NCBI GenBank assembly: GCA_028819195.1
Contig: JAPPMF010000012.1
Span: 1 to 64,000, forward strand
Length of the DNA stretch: 64,000 nucleotides
Direction: 5' to 3'
DNA from: Bin55 sp028819195
Lineage (GTDB): Bacteria; Pseudomonadota; Gammaproteobacteria; Pseudomonadales; Azotimanducaceae
Shown one piece after another: positions 1 through 8,928 of the stretch. Every line of letters begins with the position of its first letter. Position 1 is the first letter of the stretch. Below the pieces are notes generated by a model. The model worked only from the letters and a program-made list of their open reading frames with translations. It was not told where the DNA came from and ran no database searches. Both the position numbers and the translations under genes were made by a program.

Positions 1-60
1 GACTAAATTTTTTTTAAATTTACTGCCTATTGCAATTTATACACACATTCCTTAAAAGAG

Positions 61-597
61 TTGCAAGTAGCAGCCCAACCAGTTGAAGTATCGGACTATC
101 AATTCGAAACCGAGTTTGGTTCCACTCAGTTGAGTGATCTATTTGGTGTTCACGACACTTTACTCACAATCCACAATATGGGTCAAGGGTGTCGTTACTG
201 TACACTTTGGGCCGATGGAATCAACGGATTACTACCGCACTTAGAATCGACAATGAGTGTCGTTTTATTATCTAAAGATGCCCCCGACGTACAACGAAAG
301 TTTGCGAACTCACGTGGTTGGCGATTCAAACTCGCTTCGCATCGATCGTCTGCATACGCTGCCGATCACATTGTGGTAGGAGAATATGAGAATATGCCCG
401 GCGCTGCGATCTATCTACGAGAGAATAGCAAAATTCTGAAAAAGAACACCTGTATTTTCGGACCTGGAGATATGTATTGTTCGCTGTGGTATTTTCTAGC
501 TTTAAGCGGCATCAACGAAAATGATTGGACACCACAGTTCCGCTATTGGCAAATTCCCGAAAAACTAGAAGACGGTGGGAAGAACTTAGAAGACTAA
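61..597 (+). CDS. DUF899-family thioredoxin-like protein
   Basis: A 178-residue protein resembling the DUF899 thioredoxin-fold family: the stretch DLFGVHDTLL, then a CRYC pair (GQGCRYCTLWADGINGL) and a later FGPGDMYCSLW motif match that family's layout. The family is usually annotated as dithiol-disulfide isomerase-like; the true substrate is unknown. Start is TTG at 61, preceded by the purine-rich AAAAGAG; an in-frame TAA at 4-6 shows that the gene does not extend off the left edge. It is monocistronic here, followed by tRNA-Pro on the other strand. Function within the family is inferred from fold only. Confidence 0.8.
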   Translation: MQVAAQPVEVSDYQFETEFGSTQLSDLFGVHDTLLTIHNMGQGCRYCTLWADGINGLLPHLESTMSVVLLSKDAPDVQRKFANSRGWRFKLASHRSSAYAADHIVVGEYENMPGAAIYLRENSKILKKNTCIFGPGDMYCSLWYFLALSGINENDWTPQFRYWQIPEKLEDGGKNLED

Positions 598-620
598 CGG
601 TCAATCAAGCATCTACGAAT

Positions 621-697
621 TGGTCGGGACGGCCGGATTTGAACCGGCGACCACATGACCCCCAGTCATGTGCGCTACCAAACTGCGCCACGTCCCG
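621..697 (-). tRNA. tRNA-Pro (anticodon GGG)
   Basis: The reverse complement folds as a full cloverleaf of 77 nt with encoded CCA. Acceptor CGGGACG pairs with CGTCCCG, the D arm carries GGTAGCGC, the anticodon stem CATGA/TCATG encloses CTGGGGG (anticodon GGG) and the T loop is TTCAAAT. It follows merR, the usual place for this tRNA after the pheST-ihfA cluster in gammaproteobacteria. Confidence 0.93.
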
Positions 698-718
698 TTC
701 GTTATATGCTCAACCTGT

Positions 719-1084
719 TTAATCTTCGTTGAGTAGCGTCTTTGCTCGTCGTAATTCTTGAATCGCGGCATTTACCTTTTGATCAATGTCGAGAGTATCT
801 TGACTAGCAGCTTTGGTACCAGCTTCGTTGAGTTGTTTCTTAGCCCCACTAATTCTGAGCCCTTGATCATAGAGTAAAGATTTAACCGATTTGATAAATT
901 GAATATCTTCAGCAGTGTAATAGCGACGACCGTTTCTTCTGGTCACATCCTGCAAATGATCGAATTGTTTCTCCCAATAACGCAGAACATGTTGTTCTAC
1001 GTCACACTCTTCGCTCACTTCACCAATGGTAAACTCCCGGCGATCTTGATTAGTTGATTTATCCTTCAATTCCAGGTCCCGCAT
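719..1084 (-). CDS. MerR-family transcriptional regulator
   Basis: A 121-residue protein with an N-terminal winged helix typical of MerR proteins (FTIGEVSEECDVEQHVLRYWE, then RRNGRRYYTAEDI) and a short helical C terminus without effector-binding cysteines. A small MerR of this type directly after ihfA is a conserved gammaproteobacterial arrangement; its regulon is not known. ATG at 1084 lies inside the end of ihfA (26-nt overlap), suggesting translational coupling in the infC...ihfA operon. Confidence 0.85.
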   Translation of the reverse strand: MRDLELKDKSTNQDRREFTIGEVSEECDVEQHVLRYWEKQFDHLQDVTRRNGRRYYTAEDIQFIKSVKSLLYDQGLRISGAKKQLNEAGTKAASQDTLDIDQKVNAAIQELRRAKTLLNED

Positions 1085-1409
1085 ATTTCGCGATTCGATC
1101 CAATAGTTTTTTACTAGGTACGAACTTCACTCTTTTTGCTGCACTTGTTTCCGGTGATTTCTTGTCGGATGCTTCTCTTTTCTCACTTGTTTCGTGTGTC
1201 TGAGCTTGTATATTTTTTGAAACTAGTGAAAACACTCCAAAATTTTTAATCTGAACACTATTTCCCATTTCAAGTGAAGCGCAAATGTCCTCAAAATAAG
1301 TATTCACGATTCCAGATGCGTCACGTTCTGAAATTCCAAACTCTTGGTGCAACAGAGAAGCTAAGGTACCGCGATTAAGGGTAGGAACATCTTGTTTTGA
1401 AGAAACCAT
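1059..1409 (-). CDS. ihfA: Integration host factor subunit alpha, atypical arm
   Basis: A 116-residue DNABII-family protein. Residues 10-65 carry the dimerising helices and the FGVFSL strand expected of IHF alpha, and the C-terminal VKFVPSKKLL matches the family end. Position immediately after pheT (11-nt gap) and before merR is the canonical ihfA locus. IHF alpha pairs with IhfB to bend DNA sharply. Odd point: the beta arm normally containing RNPKTGE and the intercalating proline is replaced by a longer lysine/glutamate/serine-rich stretch (about residues 70-95) with no such motif, so DNA-bending geometry may differ. Identity rests on synteny plus core similarity. Confidence 0.82.
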   Translation of the reverse strand: MVSSKQDVPTLNRGTLASLLHQEFGISERDASGIVNTYFEDICASLEMGNSVQIKNFGVFSLVSKNIQAQTHETSEKREASDKKSPETSAAKRVKFVPSKKLLDRIAKYAGPGIEG

Positions 1410-1420
1410 GTTTGTAAATC

Positions 1421-3778
1421 TCAGCGGAGCGTAGCATTAAATCGCGTACCCAGTTGTTGAGTGATCTTTTCTAACAACTGATTCACTTCACTATCTTCTA
1501 ATGTCCGGGACATATGTTGAAATATCATCCCTATCCCCAAACTCTTATTGTCCTTTCCTAAGTCTTCACTTTCGTAAACATCAAAAACTATAAACTGCTT
1601 TAACAATTCACCTGAAACCTCCCGAACTAAAACTTCAATCTCGGTGGCCGATACCTGTTTCTTTAAAACGATAGCAAGATCTCTGCGTACGGATGGATAA
1701 GAGCTTATAGGTTGCATTGTAAGTTTTTTATTCTTGCATATTACGTCAACTTCTAGCTCAAACACATAAACTTCTGAATCTAGTTCAAATTTTTGTGCAA
1801 TCTCGTCGCCAAGCTTTCCGATAACTCCGAGTGAAACATTGTCCACAACAACTGCAGCACTACAACTTGGACTTAGCCAATTGATTTCGGTTGGTTTCCA
1901 TTCACAATTCCTTCCAATTAGACTTTCGATATCCCCCTTTACATCGAAAAAGTCAACCTTGTCTTTACTGGTAACCCATGATTCTGGTTCGCGTCGTCCC
2001 CAAAGTAAACCACCAACTAAATTTTGTTGAACTAACTCATCGTTTCTTTGGATAAAGCATTGTCCATACTCGAATATACGACCAACATTTTGTTGTCTGG
2101 CAATGTTATAAGTGCATACTTGTATTAATCCAGGAATCAACGAAGCTCGCATCGTATCACGGTCAGAAGAAATGGGATTCGTTACTCTGACCGACAATAG
2201 TGAATCTAAAAACAATGCATTTGTCTCGTGATGAATGAAACTGTAGGTCACGACTTCGTTGTATCCGAGATGTGCTAATCGTTGTCTTAAATCTTCGGCA
2301 TCTCCCATCGCTCGAGGTGAACTCTTGATATCGAGAATTCCATGTAGTGGCAATGGGGGAATTTGGTCATATCCAACAATTCGACACACTTCTTCGACGA
2401 GATCTTCTTCAATGGCAAGATCAAACCTATGTGGTGGAGTTATTACGGTAAATTCGCCGTTGCTAGTCTCAATTTCGCATCCAATCTTTTTTAACACCTG
2501 GTCAATTAATGTTGAATCAAACTGATACCCGATGAGGTTTTCAATGCGTTCATACGACGCCTTGATCTGTTGCCTTTTTGGCAAATATTCTTCTGCACGC
2601 GCTTCGCAAACTGGACCCGCACTACCTCCAGCATACTGCAAAATCAATTCGGTAGCACGATTAATCGCAGTCTTTTGGATCGTCGGATCGACTCCCCGTT
2701 CATAACGTGCCGACGCATCCGTATGTAATCCATAACGGCGCGCGACACCCAACAGATTAGCTGGCGAAAAATAGGCGACTTCTAACAAAATGTCCACGGT
2801 ACTTGGCTGCACGGCACTTGCTAATCCACCTACTACTCCAGCGATCGCAACTGGATTGTCTTCGCTCACAATAAGTAAAGTTTCAGAATCGAGTGCAGCC
2901 TCACTACCGTCTAACAAGATTAACTTTTCACCATTCAATGCCTTTCGGACAACGATACCTTTTTCAACGTACGCTAGATCGAAAGCATGCATCGGTTGAC
3001 CTAGTTCTAACATCACGTAGTTGAGAATGTCGACAATTACATTGATCGATCGTATTCCTGCACAGCGTAGTCGATGAGAAAGCTGCCAAGGTGTATGCGC
3101 GTTTACATCAATGTTCTTAATAACCCTACCAAGATATAGTGGACACCCGACGCTGTCATCTAAGTAAATCTCTATCTGGTCAGATATAGTTTCACGCGGA
3201 GAAGGAATTGACGGTCTTATTAAATTGCAGTCAAACAATACCGATACTTCTCGTGCAACGCCTAACATCGAGAAACAATCACCACGATTCGGTGTTAGAT
3301 CGAATTCGACGACTTCATCGTTCATTCGCAAAACTTCTGTTAGTGGTTTCCCGAGTTCGACAGCGTCGCCTAGGGGCAAAATGACTTGACCGTGTTCGTC
3401 CAGTCCGAGTTCTTTTGACGAACACAACATACCATTCGATTCAACGCCTTTAATGGATTTTCGATTTACAACAATGCCTTCGGGCAATACTGCCCCAATC
3501 GGTGCAAATGCAGTTTTTAACCCAACCGCGACATTCGGGGCACCACACACCACTTCAAAACTTTCGCGGTCTGATCGAATTGAACACACAGTCAAATGTG
3601 ATGCCGAGGGATGTGGTCGGACATCGGTTATTGTGACAACAATTACACCTTCAAATGGCGCGCCTACGTGATTGATACTATCGACTTCAAGACCTGCGTT
3701 TGTCAACTTCTGACAGATCTCTTCCGTTGTTGCTTCGGGCGTTACCCAATCCCGCAACCAACTTGTACACAATTTCAT
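1421..3778 (-). CDS. pheT: Phenylalanine--tRNA ligase beta subunit
   Basis: 785 residues, normal for bacterial PheT. An N-terminal tRNA-binding OB domain (about residues 40-150, with VCGAPNV) is followed by B3/B4 editing and B5 domains, the catalytic-like core, and a C-terminal ferredoxin-fold anticodon-binding domain (SYPSVRRDLAIVL near residue 700). It forms an alpha2-beta2 enzyme with PheS, charging tRNA-Phe in the cytoplasm. The start is ATG at 3778, nine bases after pheS; ihfA follows eleven bases after the stop. No breaks seen. Confidence 0.97.
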   Translation of the reverse strand: MKLCTSWLRDWVTPEATTEEICQKLTNAGLEVDSINHVGAPFEGVIVVTITDVRPHPSASHLTVCSIRSDRESFEVVCGAPNVAVGLKTAFAPIGAVLPEGIVVNRKSIKGVESNGMLCSSKELGLDEHGQVILPLGDAVELGKPLTEVLRMNDEVVEFDLTPNRGDCFSMLGVAREVSVLFDCNLIRPSIPSPRETISDQIEIYLDDSVGCPLYLGRVIKNIDVNAHTPWQLSHRLRCAGIRSINVIVDILNYVMLELGQPMHAFDLAYVEKGIVVRKALNGEKLILLDGSEAALDSETLLIVSEDNPVAIAGVVGGLASAVQPSTVDILLEVAYFSPANLLGVARRYGLHTDASARYERGVDPTIQKTAINRATELILQYAGGSAGPVCEARAEEYLPKRQQIKASYERIENLIGYQFDSTLIDQVLKKIGCEIETSNGEFTVITPPHRFDLAIEEDLVEEVCRIVGYDQIPPLPLHGILDIKSSPRAMGDAEDLRQRLAHLGYNEVVTYSFIHHETNALFLDSLLSVRVTNPISSDRDTMRASLIPGLIQVCTYNIARQQNVGRIFEYGQCFIQRNDELVQQNLVGGLLWGRREPESWVTSKDKVDFFDVKGDIESLIGRNCEWKPTEINWLSPSCSAAVVVDNVSLGVIGKLGDEIAQKFELDSEVYVFELEVDVICKNKKLTMQPISSYPSVRRDLAIVLKKQVSATEIEVLVREVSGELLKQFIVFDVYESEDLGKDNKSLGIGMIFQHMSRTLEDSEVNQLLEKITQQLGTRFNATLR

Positions 3779-3787
3779 TTCAGTACT

Positions 3788-4765
3788 CTAGCCAAATTGT
3801 CGCAGGAATCGTAAATCATTATCAAACAACAATCGTAGATCAGGAATGTTGTACTTCAGCATCGCTAACCGATCAGCGCCAAAACCAAAGGCAAAACCAC
3901 TATATTTCTTTGGATCTATACCTGACATTGATAGCACTTTTGGATGCACGACACCACAACCCATTACTTCTTGCCAACCATTCTCTCCTAACACATCGAC
4001 TTCAGCGGACGGTTCGGTAAACGGGAAGTAAGAAGCACGAAAACGTATATCAACGTGTCGTTCGAAAAATGCTTCAACAAAATTTATCACAGTAGCTTTC
4101 AAATGGGCAAAATTGATTCCTTTATCAACAACTAATCCTTCGACTTGATGAAACATTGGCGTATGAGTTCGATCGAAATCCCGCCGGTACACGCGGCCGG
4201 GACAGATTATTCGAATGGGGGGTTGCTCTTGTTCCATCGTGCGAATCTGAACTGGTGAGGTGTGCGTTCTTAAAACCATTCCATTCTTTAAAAAGAAAGT
4301 GTCATGCATTGCTCGTGCAGGATGATTCGGTGGTATGTTCAACGCTTCAAAGTTGTGGTATTCGTCTTCAATTTCGGGACCTTGCGCAACTTTGAAATTC
4401 GCCCGAACCAAAATGTCTTCAATAAGAGCTAACGAATGAGTCACTGGGTGTAGGCTACCTCGAAAATGACTTCTACTCGGTAAAGAGGCATCGATTTTAG
4501 CTTCGGACGTAAGTGCTTGTTGCCGTAGAGAATCAAGCTCCGTCAATCTATCTGATAATGTGTTCTCGATAGATTTCTTGGCCGCATGAATAGCCGCGCC
4601 AACTTTCGGACGTTCCGTTTGTGAAACTGTCTTTAAGGCACGAAGAAGTTGCGTGATTTCTCCGTTTCTTCCTAAGTACTTTACGCGAGTTTGTTCTAAC
4701 GAATCGATGTTTGTTGCGCTGGCGATGTCAGCTGTAGCGCGATCGACAAGATTAGATACATTCAT
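3788..4765 (-). CDS. pheS: Phenylalanine--tRNA ligase alpha subunit
   Basis: 325 residues with the N-terminal coiled coil (about 1-85) and class II aminoacyl-tRNA synthetase core: motif 2 region (RIICPGRVYRRDFDRTHTPM), FHQVEGLVVD, and motif 3 (GFAFGFGADRLAMLKY). It activates phenylalanine with ATP, and the alpha subunit holds the active site. It is the first gene after rplT with a 90-base gap, so pheST may have its own promoter or attenuator; I see no phenylalanine-rich leader peptide in that gap. Confidence 0.97.
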   Translation of the reverse strand: MNVSNLVDRATADIASATNIDSLEQTRVKYLGRNGEITQLLRALKTVSQTERPKVGAAIHAAKKSIENTLSDRLTELDSLRQQALTSEAKIDASLPSRSHFRGSLHPVTHSLALIEDILVRANFKVAQGPEIEDEYHNFEALNIPPNHPARAMHDTFFLKNGMVLRTHTSPVQIRTMEQEQPPIRIICPGRVYRRDFDRTHTPMFHQVEGLVVDKGINFAHLKATVINFVEAFFERHVDIRFRASYFPFTEPSAEVDVLGENGWQEVMGCGVVHPKVLSMSGIDPKKYSGFAFGFGADRLAMLKYNIPDLRLLFDNDLRFLRQFG

Positions 4766-4855
4766 AATATTGGTCGTGCAGCAACAAGTCTAAATGAAAA
4801 GACGACATTAGGAAAGAGTTCCTTTCGCATGGCGTCAGAAGCTGAGGGTACCAGC

Positions 4856-5215
4856 CTAAGCGGCTAGTGCTTGTTTGGCGCTTTGTACGATCTCAACAAA
4901 CGCGGGACTCTCGTGAAACGCGAGATCAGCAAGGGTTTTTCGATCCAACTGAATATTCGCTTTCTTTAAACCATGAATGAACTGACCGTAGGTTAGTCCA
5001 TGTTGACGCGCGGCAGCATTAATTCGCACAATCCATAAAGAGCGAAATTGTCGCTTGCGCTGCCTTCTATCGCGATAAGCATATTGTCCGGCTTTAATTA
5101 CCGCTTGCTTGGCAACTTTAAAAGTACGACTTCGAGCGCCGTAGTACCCCCGCGCTTGTTTTAGTATGCGTTTTCGGCGCGCTCGAGACGCGACACTATT
5201 GGTTGAACGAGACAT
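4856..5215 (-). CDS. rplT: 50S ribosomal protein L20
   Basis: 119 residues, highly basic, with the L20 signature RRKRILKQARGYYGARSRTFK and RRQRKRQFRSLWIVRINAA. It binds 23S rRNA during large-subunit assembly and in other gammaproteobacteria represses translation of its own operon. It is 16 bases downstream of rpmI in the infC-rpmI-rplT unit. Confidence 0.98.
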   Translation of the reverse strand: MSRSTNSVASRARRKRILKQARGYYGARSRTFKVAKQAVIKAGQYAYRDRRQRKRQFRSLWIVRINAAARQHGLTYGQFIHGLKKANIQLDRKTLADLAFHESPAFVEIVQSAKQALAA

Positions 5216-5231
5216 CCAATTCCTCTATTAG

Positions 5232-5432
5232 TTATCGTCCTTCATAAGGCAGTAGATTATCAACTTTTTTCACATCTTGCGCAGATAGTTCTTTGAAACC
5301 CCTAAGATTTCGTTTTCGCTGCTGGGACTTTTTCGTCTGCAGATGATTTTTTCCGGTTCGTTTGTGTTTATATCCGTTCGCCGTTTTCCGGAATCTTTTT
5401 ACGGCGCCGCTATGTGATTTAATCTTTGGCAT
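5232..5432 (-). CDS. rpmI: 50S ribosomal protein L35
   Basis: 66 residues starting MPKIKSHSGAVKRFRKTANG, the standard L35 start, with a lysine/arginine-rich body. It is a structural protein of the large ribosomal subunit. It lies between infC (12-base gap) and rplT (16-base gap), the universal order for this operon. Confidence 0.98.
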   Translation of the reverse strand: MPKIKSHSGAVKRFRKTANGYKHKRTGKNHLQTKKSQQRKRNLRGFKELSAQDVKKVDNLLPYEGR

Positions 5433-5444
5433 AGTGATTGTTTC

Positions 5445-5990
5445 TTACTTCTTTTTTCGACTTAAAGGAGCAAAAATCATTGTCATTTGTTGTCCTTCTA
5501 ATTTTGGAACCAGCTCTACCGTTGCATTATCTTGTAAATCTTTCTCTAACCGTTCAAGCATTTTCAACCCAATCTCTGGATGTAAACTCTCTCTGCCTTT
5601 GAATCTCAAACTAACTTTAGCTTTATCACCGTCTTCCAAAAAACCGATAATTCGCTTCAATTTTATGGCGTAATCACTTTCGTCGGTAGTTGCTCGAAAG
5701 CGTATTTCTTTGACTTGAGTATTTCGTTGTTTTTTTCGGTTCGCTGACCAAGCCTTTTTCTGTTCAAACAAATGTTTGCTGTAGTCAAGAATTTTGACGA
5801 CAGGCGGGTGGGACTGTGGCGCAATAAGTACTAGATCAAGACCTTCAGCACGTGCTGCAGCTAGTGCTTGCGACCGAGGAACAACCCCAACTTGTTCACC
5901 TTCTTTATCGATTAATCGCACTCGAGGTGCTTCGATGTTTTCGTTGAGTAAGGCGCGATCTAGTTTCGAACTTGCAGCGGCCTTACTTAT
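5445..5990 (-). CDS. infC: Translation initiation factor IF-3, AUA start proposed
   Basis: IF-3 prevents premature subunit joining and checks start codons on the 30S subunit. The first conventional start codon in frame is a GTG at 5921, but this would remove conserved N-terminal sequence. Reading upstream in frame gives ALLNENIEAPRVRLIDKEG, which matches the IF-3 N terminus (I.x.E.I.R.A.P.x.V.R.L.I). The frame stays open to a TGA at 6002-6000. Within it lies ATA at 5990-5988, six bases after AGGA. Starting there gives 181 residues, the usual IF-3 length. IF-3 genes are known to use rare starts (AUU in E. coli) that let the factor repress itself, so AUA here is a supported inference. thrS, the usual upstream neighbour, is absent. 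Confidence 0.9.
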   Translation of the reverse strand: MSKAAASSKLDRALLNENIEAPRVRLIDKEGEQVGVVPRSQALAAARAEGLDLVLIAPQSHPPVVKILDYSKHLFEQKKAWSANRKKQRNTQVKEIRFRATTDESDYAIKLKRIIGFLEDGDKAKVSLRFKGRESLHPEIGLKMLERLEKDLQDNATVELVPKLEGQQMTMIFAPLSRKKK

Positions 5991-6011
5991 GACTCTTCCT
6001 CAAATTGGTCT

Positions 6012-6089
6012 CTACTCAAAGTACTTTACTTCATATTGCTCTGCCTTTAGATAGGTTAAATGAGAGAAAAGTGACAGGTTTTCAGGCAT
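6012..6089 (-). CDS. 25-codon leader ORF upstream of infC
   Basis: A 25-residue ORF starts at ATG 6089, seven bases after a strong AGGAG. It ends 21 bases before the proposed infC AUA start. The peptide (MPENLSLFSHLTYLK...) is not hydrophobic overall and carries three tyrosines and three phenylalanines. It is not a recognisable end of ThrS. It could be a leader peptide coupling translation into infC, or a stray ORF; the ribosome binding site is better than that of most genes here. Function unknown. Confidence 0.45.
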   Translation of the reverse strand: MPENLSLFSHLTYLKAEQYEVKYFE

Positions 6090-6418
6090 ATAAATCTCCT
6101 AAACAGAAACAATAACTTTACTTAAATTTTAAGAATCTGGAATCGACAACCGTTACACCGATGGTGGAACGTCGAACGAGAACTTGATTCAATATGTGAT
6201 TCAGTACAACAACTCAGGATTCCTGTAATCCGAGCGGTATGTATGATTCCACCTATATATTTTAATGTATTGAAGCGATTCAGAAAAGTAACTGTTATTG
6301 AAGTCCACGCAACGAAGCATTAAAATTTCTAGTTTGTAGTGACAGGACTCTACCGTTTGGAGTTCTCCACTACGACCTAATAATCTATGAATCTCTCAGG
6401 ATTCGATCACTTATTTGT
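6090..6418. other. Gene-free gap upstream of the infC operon
   Basis: No gene is recognisable on either strand. It should contain the promoter of the minus-strand infC operon and that of tRNA-Val on the plus strand. The only clear structure is an imperfect hairpin at 6213-6234 (CTC-A-GGATT pairing with AATCCGAG, one bulge). No confident -10/-35 pair was found. Confidence 0.5.
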
Positions 6419-6494
6419 AGGCGCGTAGCTCAGTTGGGAGAGCATCACCTTGACATGGTGGGGGTCGTTGGTTCAAGTCCAATCGCGCCTACCA
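6419..6494 (+). tRNA. tRNA-Val (anticodon GAC)
   Basis: 76 nt including encoded CCA. Acceptor AGGCGCG pairs with CGCGCCT, D arm GCTCAGTTGGGAGAGC, anticodon stem CACCT/GGTGG around TTGACAT (anticodon GAC), T loop TTCAAGT. It decodes GUC and GUU. It sits tail to tail with uvrB. Confidence 0.95.
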
Positions 6495-6508
6495 TTGCTT
6501 GTCACTAT

Positions 6509-8524
6509 TTAAGCAAACAGGACATCTTGTTTAAGTGCTTCAATCTTATCTCGAATACTCGCAGCTTGCTCAAACTCTAATTGATCAGCATGTTCAAACA
6601 TTTGTTTTTCTAGCTCTTTTAGCAGTTTTGTTGCCTCATGGATATCTGTGGGGGAATCGTACTGTGAGACGTCGACGTTTTTGGTTGTACGACGACGGTT
6701 CGATTTTGGATTCACATAGGTTCTAGCACCTTCCATCACATCGGCGACATCTTTTGTGACCGACTCGGGAATGATGTTATGCTTTCGGTTAAACGCGATT
6801 TGTTTGTCGCGCCGCCGGGTTGTTTCCTCAATCGCACGTTGCATGGAACCGGTAACTCGGTCGGCGTACAAGATCGCGCGTCCGTTGAGGTTTCTGGCGG
6901 CGCGACCGATGGTTTGAATCAATGACCGATCTGACCTTAGAAATCCTTCCTTATCAGCATCTAATACAGCAACTAACGAAACTTCTGGGATATCTAATCC
7001 TTCTCGTAACAAGTTAATGCCAACAAGAACATCAAACTCTTTCAATCGTAAGTCCCGAATAATTTCGATTCGTTCAATCGTATCGATGTCCGAATGCAAG
7101 TACCGGACAGCAACTTCATGCTCGTCCAAATATTCCGTTAAATCTTCAGCCATTCGTTTGGTAAGGGTCGTTACCAAAACGCGCTCGCCACGCGTCGTTG
7201 TTTCGTAAATGCTATGCAATAGATCGTCAACTTGAGTGGTAGCTGGTCTAATTTCTACTTGTGGATCAATGAGTCCGGTCGGTCGAACAACTTGATCGAT
7301 GACCGGCGCACCACATTCGTGTTCGTAGTTCCCAGGAGTTGCAGAAACAAAAATAGTTTGTGGAGCCATTTTTTCCCATTCGTCAAATCGCAAAGGACGA
7401 TTATCTAATGCCGAAGGAAGTCTAAACCCATATTCAACTAACGTCTCTTTGCGCGAACGATCTCCCTTATACATTGCACCCAATTGGGGTACCGTCACGT
7501 GTGATTCATCAACAAATAATAGGGCATCATTCGGTAGATAATCGAATAACGTCGGCGGAGGTTCCCCTGGTTTTCGGTTTGACAAATAACGTGAATAGTT
7601 CTCAATTCCGGTACAGAAGCCGATTTCCCGCATCATTTCTAAATCGTATACAGTTCGTTGCGAGAGTCGGTGTGCCTCGAGTGGTTTATCTTGTTTTTGC
7701 AACTCAAATACACGTTCATTCAACTCTGCTTCGATATCACCTAAAACGGCGCGAATACGTTTCTGAGGAGTTACGTAGTGAGATTTAGGAAATATGGTAA
7801 ATCGTGGGACCTTATTTAATACCTCACCCGTAAGAGGATCGAAGATACTCAAATCGGTAATGACGTCGTCAAACAATTCTATGCGAACACTTTCTTGCTC
7901 CGATTCGGCCGGATACACATCAATAACATCGCCACGAACTCGATAGTGTCCACGCTGAAAGTACATATCACTTCGGGTGTACTGAAGAGTTGCTAATCGC
8001 TTTAGCAAGTAGCGTTGATCGACCCGATCTCCTCGATCTAGATGTAACACTAGCTCAAGGTAAGTACTTGGGTCGCCGAGTCCATAGATTGCCGACACCG
8101 ACGACACGATTATTGTGTCTCGCCTTTGTATGAGAGCTTTCGTCGCAGACAACCGCATTTGTTCAACATGATCGTTAATAGATAAATCCTTTTCGATATA
8201 GGTGTCCGTTGCTGGCACGTATGCTTCAGGTTGATAGTAGTCGTAATACGATACGAAGTATTCAACCGCGTTATTCGGAAAGTACTCTTTAAATTCCCCA
8301 TAAAGTTGTGCCGCAAGGGTTTTGTTGTGCGCGAGAATCAAGCTAGGTCGTTGTACGTTTTGGATCACGTTTGCCATAGTGAAAGTTTTACCGGATCCTG
8401 TCACACCAAGTAAAGTTTGATGCAAGTGGCCGACCTTAAGATTTTCGCACAATTGTTCAATTGCTTGCGGTTGATCGCCTTGTGGTTGGTAAGGGGCCGA
8501 AAGTTGGAACGATTGTTGTGACAT
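6509..8524 (-). CDS. uvrB: UvrABC excinuclease subunit B
   Basis: 671 residues, full length. It contains Walker A GVTGSGKTF (about residue 41), the beta-hairpin region around YYDYYQPEAYVP used for strand separation, helicase motifs including DESHV and the motif VI-like QTIGRAARN, and the C-terminal UVR coiled coil (FEQAASIRDKIEALK) that contacts UvrC. It performs damage verification in nucleotide excision repair. Start ATG at 8524. uvrB is often LexA-regulated, but no complete CTG-N10-CAG operator is visible upstream; only a half-site CTGTAT (minus strand, near 8570). Confidence 0.97.
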   Translation of the reverse strand: MSQQSFQLSAPYQPQGDQPQAIEQLCENLKVGHLHQTLLGVTGSGKTFTMANVIQNVQRPSLILAHNKTLAAQLYGEFKEYFPNNAVEYFVSYYDYYQPEAYVPATDTYIEKDLSINDHVEQMRLSATKALIQRRDTIIVSSVSAIYGLGDPSTYLELVLHLDRGDRVDQRYLLKRLATLQYTRSDMYFQRGHYRVRGDVIDVYPAESEQESVRIELFDDVITDLSIFDPLTGEVLNKVPRFTIFPKSHYVTPQKRIRAVLGDIEAELNERVFELQKQDKPLEAHRLSQRTVYDLEMMREIGFCTGIENYSRYLSNRKPGEPPPTLFDYLPNDALLFVDESHVTVPQLGAMYKGDRSRKETLVEYGFRLPSALDNRPLRFDEWEKMAPQTIFVSATPGNYEHECGAPVIDQVVRPTGLIDPQVEIRPATTQVDDLLHSIYETTTRGERVLVTTLTKRMAEDLTEYLDEHEVAVRYLHSDIDTIERIEIIRDLRLKEFDVLVGINLLREGLDIPEVSLVAVLDADKEGFLRSDRSLIQTIGRAARNLNGRAILYADRVTGSMQRAIEETTRRRDKQIAFNRKHNIIPESVTKDVADVMEGARTYVNPKSNRRRTTKNVDVSQYDSPTDIHEATKLLKELEKQMFEHADQLEFEQAASIRDKIEALKQDVLFA

Positions 8525-8928
8525 GAGAGTGGGTGTGCGGCTAGATTACCGACACATGCAATTGGATTGGAGATACAGTTTTAAAATTTTGCACATAGAA
8601 TCTCGAGCACGAAAAGCTATCGATACTTGACTCTTCTTTAACCTTGTCGGACGAAAGCATTAAGTATTTCAAGGTGGAATCGTACGTTTCAACGCAACAT
8701 GCTAGTTGCGATGTCTTCGTTAACAGATTTAGGTTCGTTTGCCTCGACCTTTTTCCACACCTTTCCTAGTAGTGGTGTGATACAAGAATGCTAGAACCAG
8801 ATTACATTAGTCAATTTCAAATTCTCTAAACAATAGTCTGGAACTAACAGCGTAACTTATAATTACCAAAATTAATTTTATTCGTGAGTACACTCGCGAA
8901 ACATTTCAATCTATTTGGAGAATTCACT
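8525..8928. other. Gene-free gap between uvrB and a secreted-protein gene
   Basis: This holds the divergent promoters of uvrB (minus) and the 8929 gene (plus). A TATAAT at 8858-8863 is a plausible -10 for the latter, though no good -35 lies in front of it. A six-pair inverted repeat CACACC...GGTGTG sits around 8759-8780. No ORF worth calling. Confidence 0.4.

Noticed and set aside
6003..6418. thrS, expected directly upstream of infC
   Set aside because: No ThrS motif or sufficient length on either strand; the gene must lie elsewhere.
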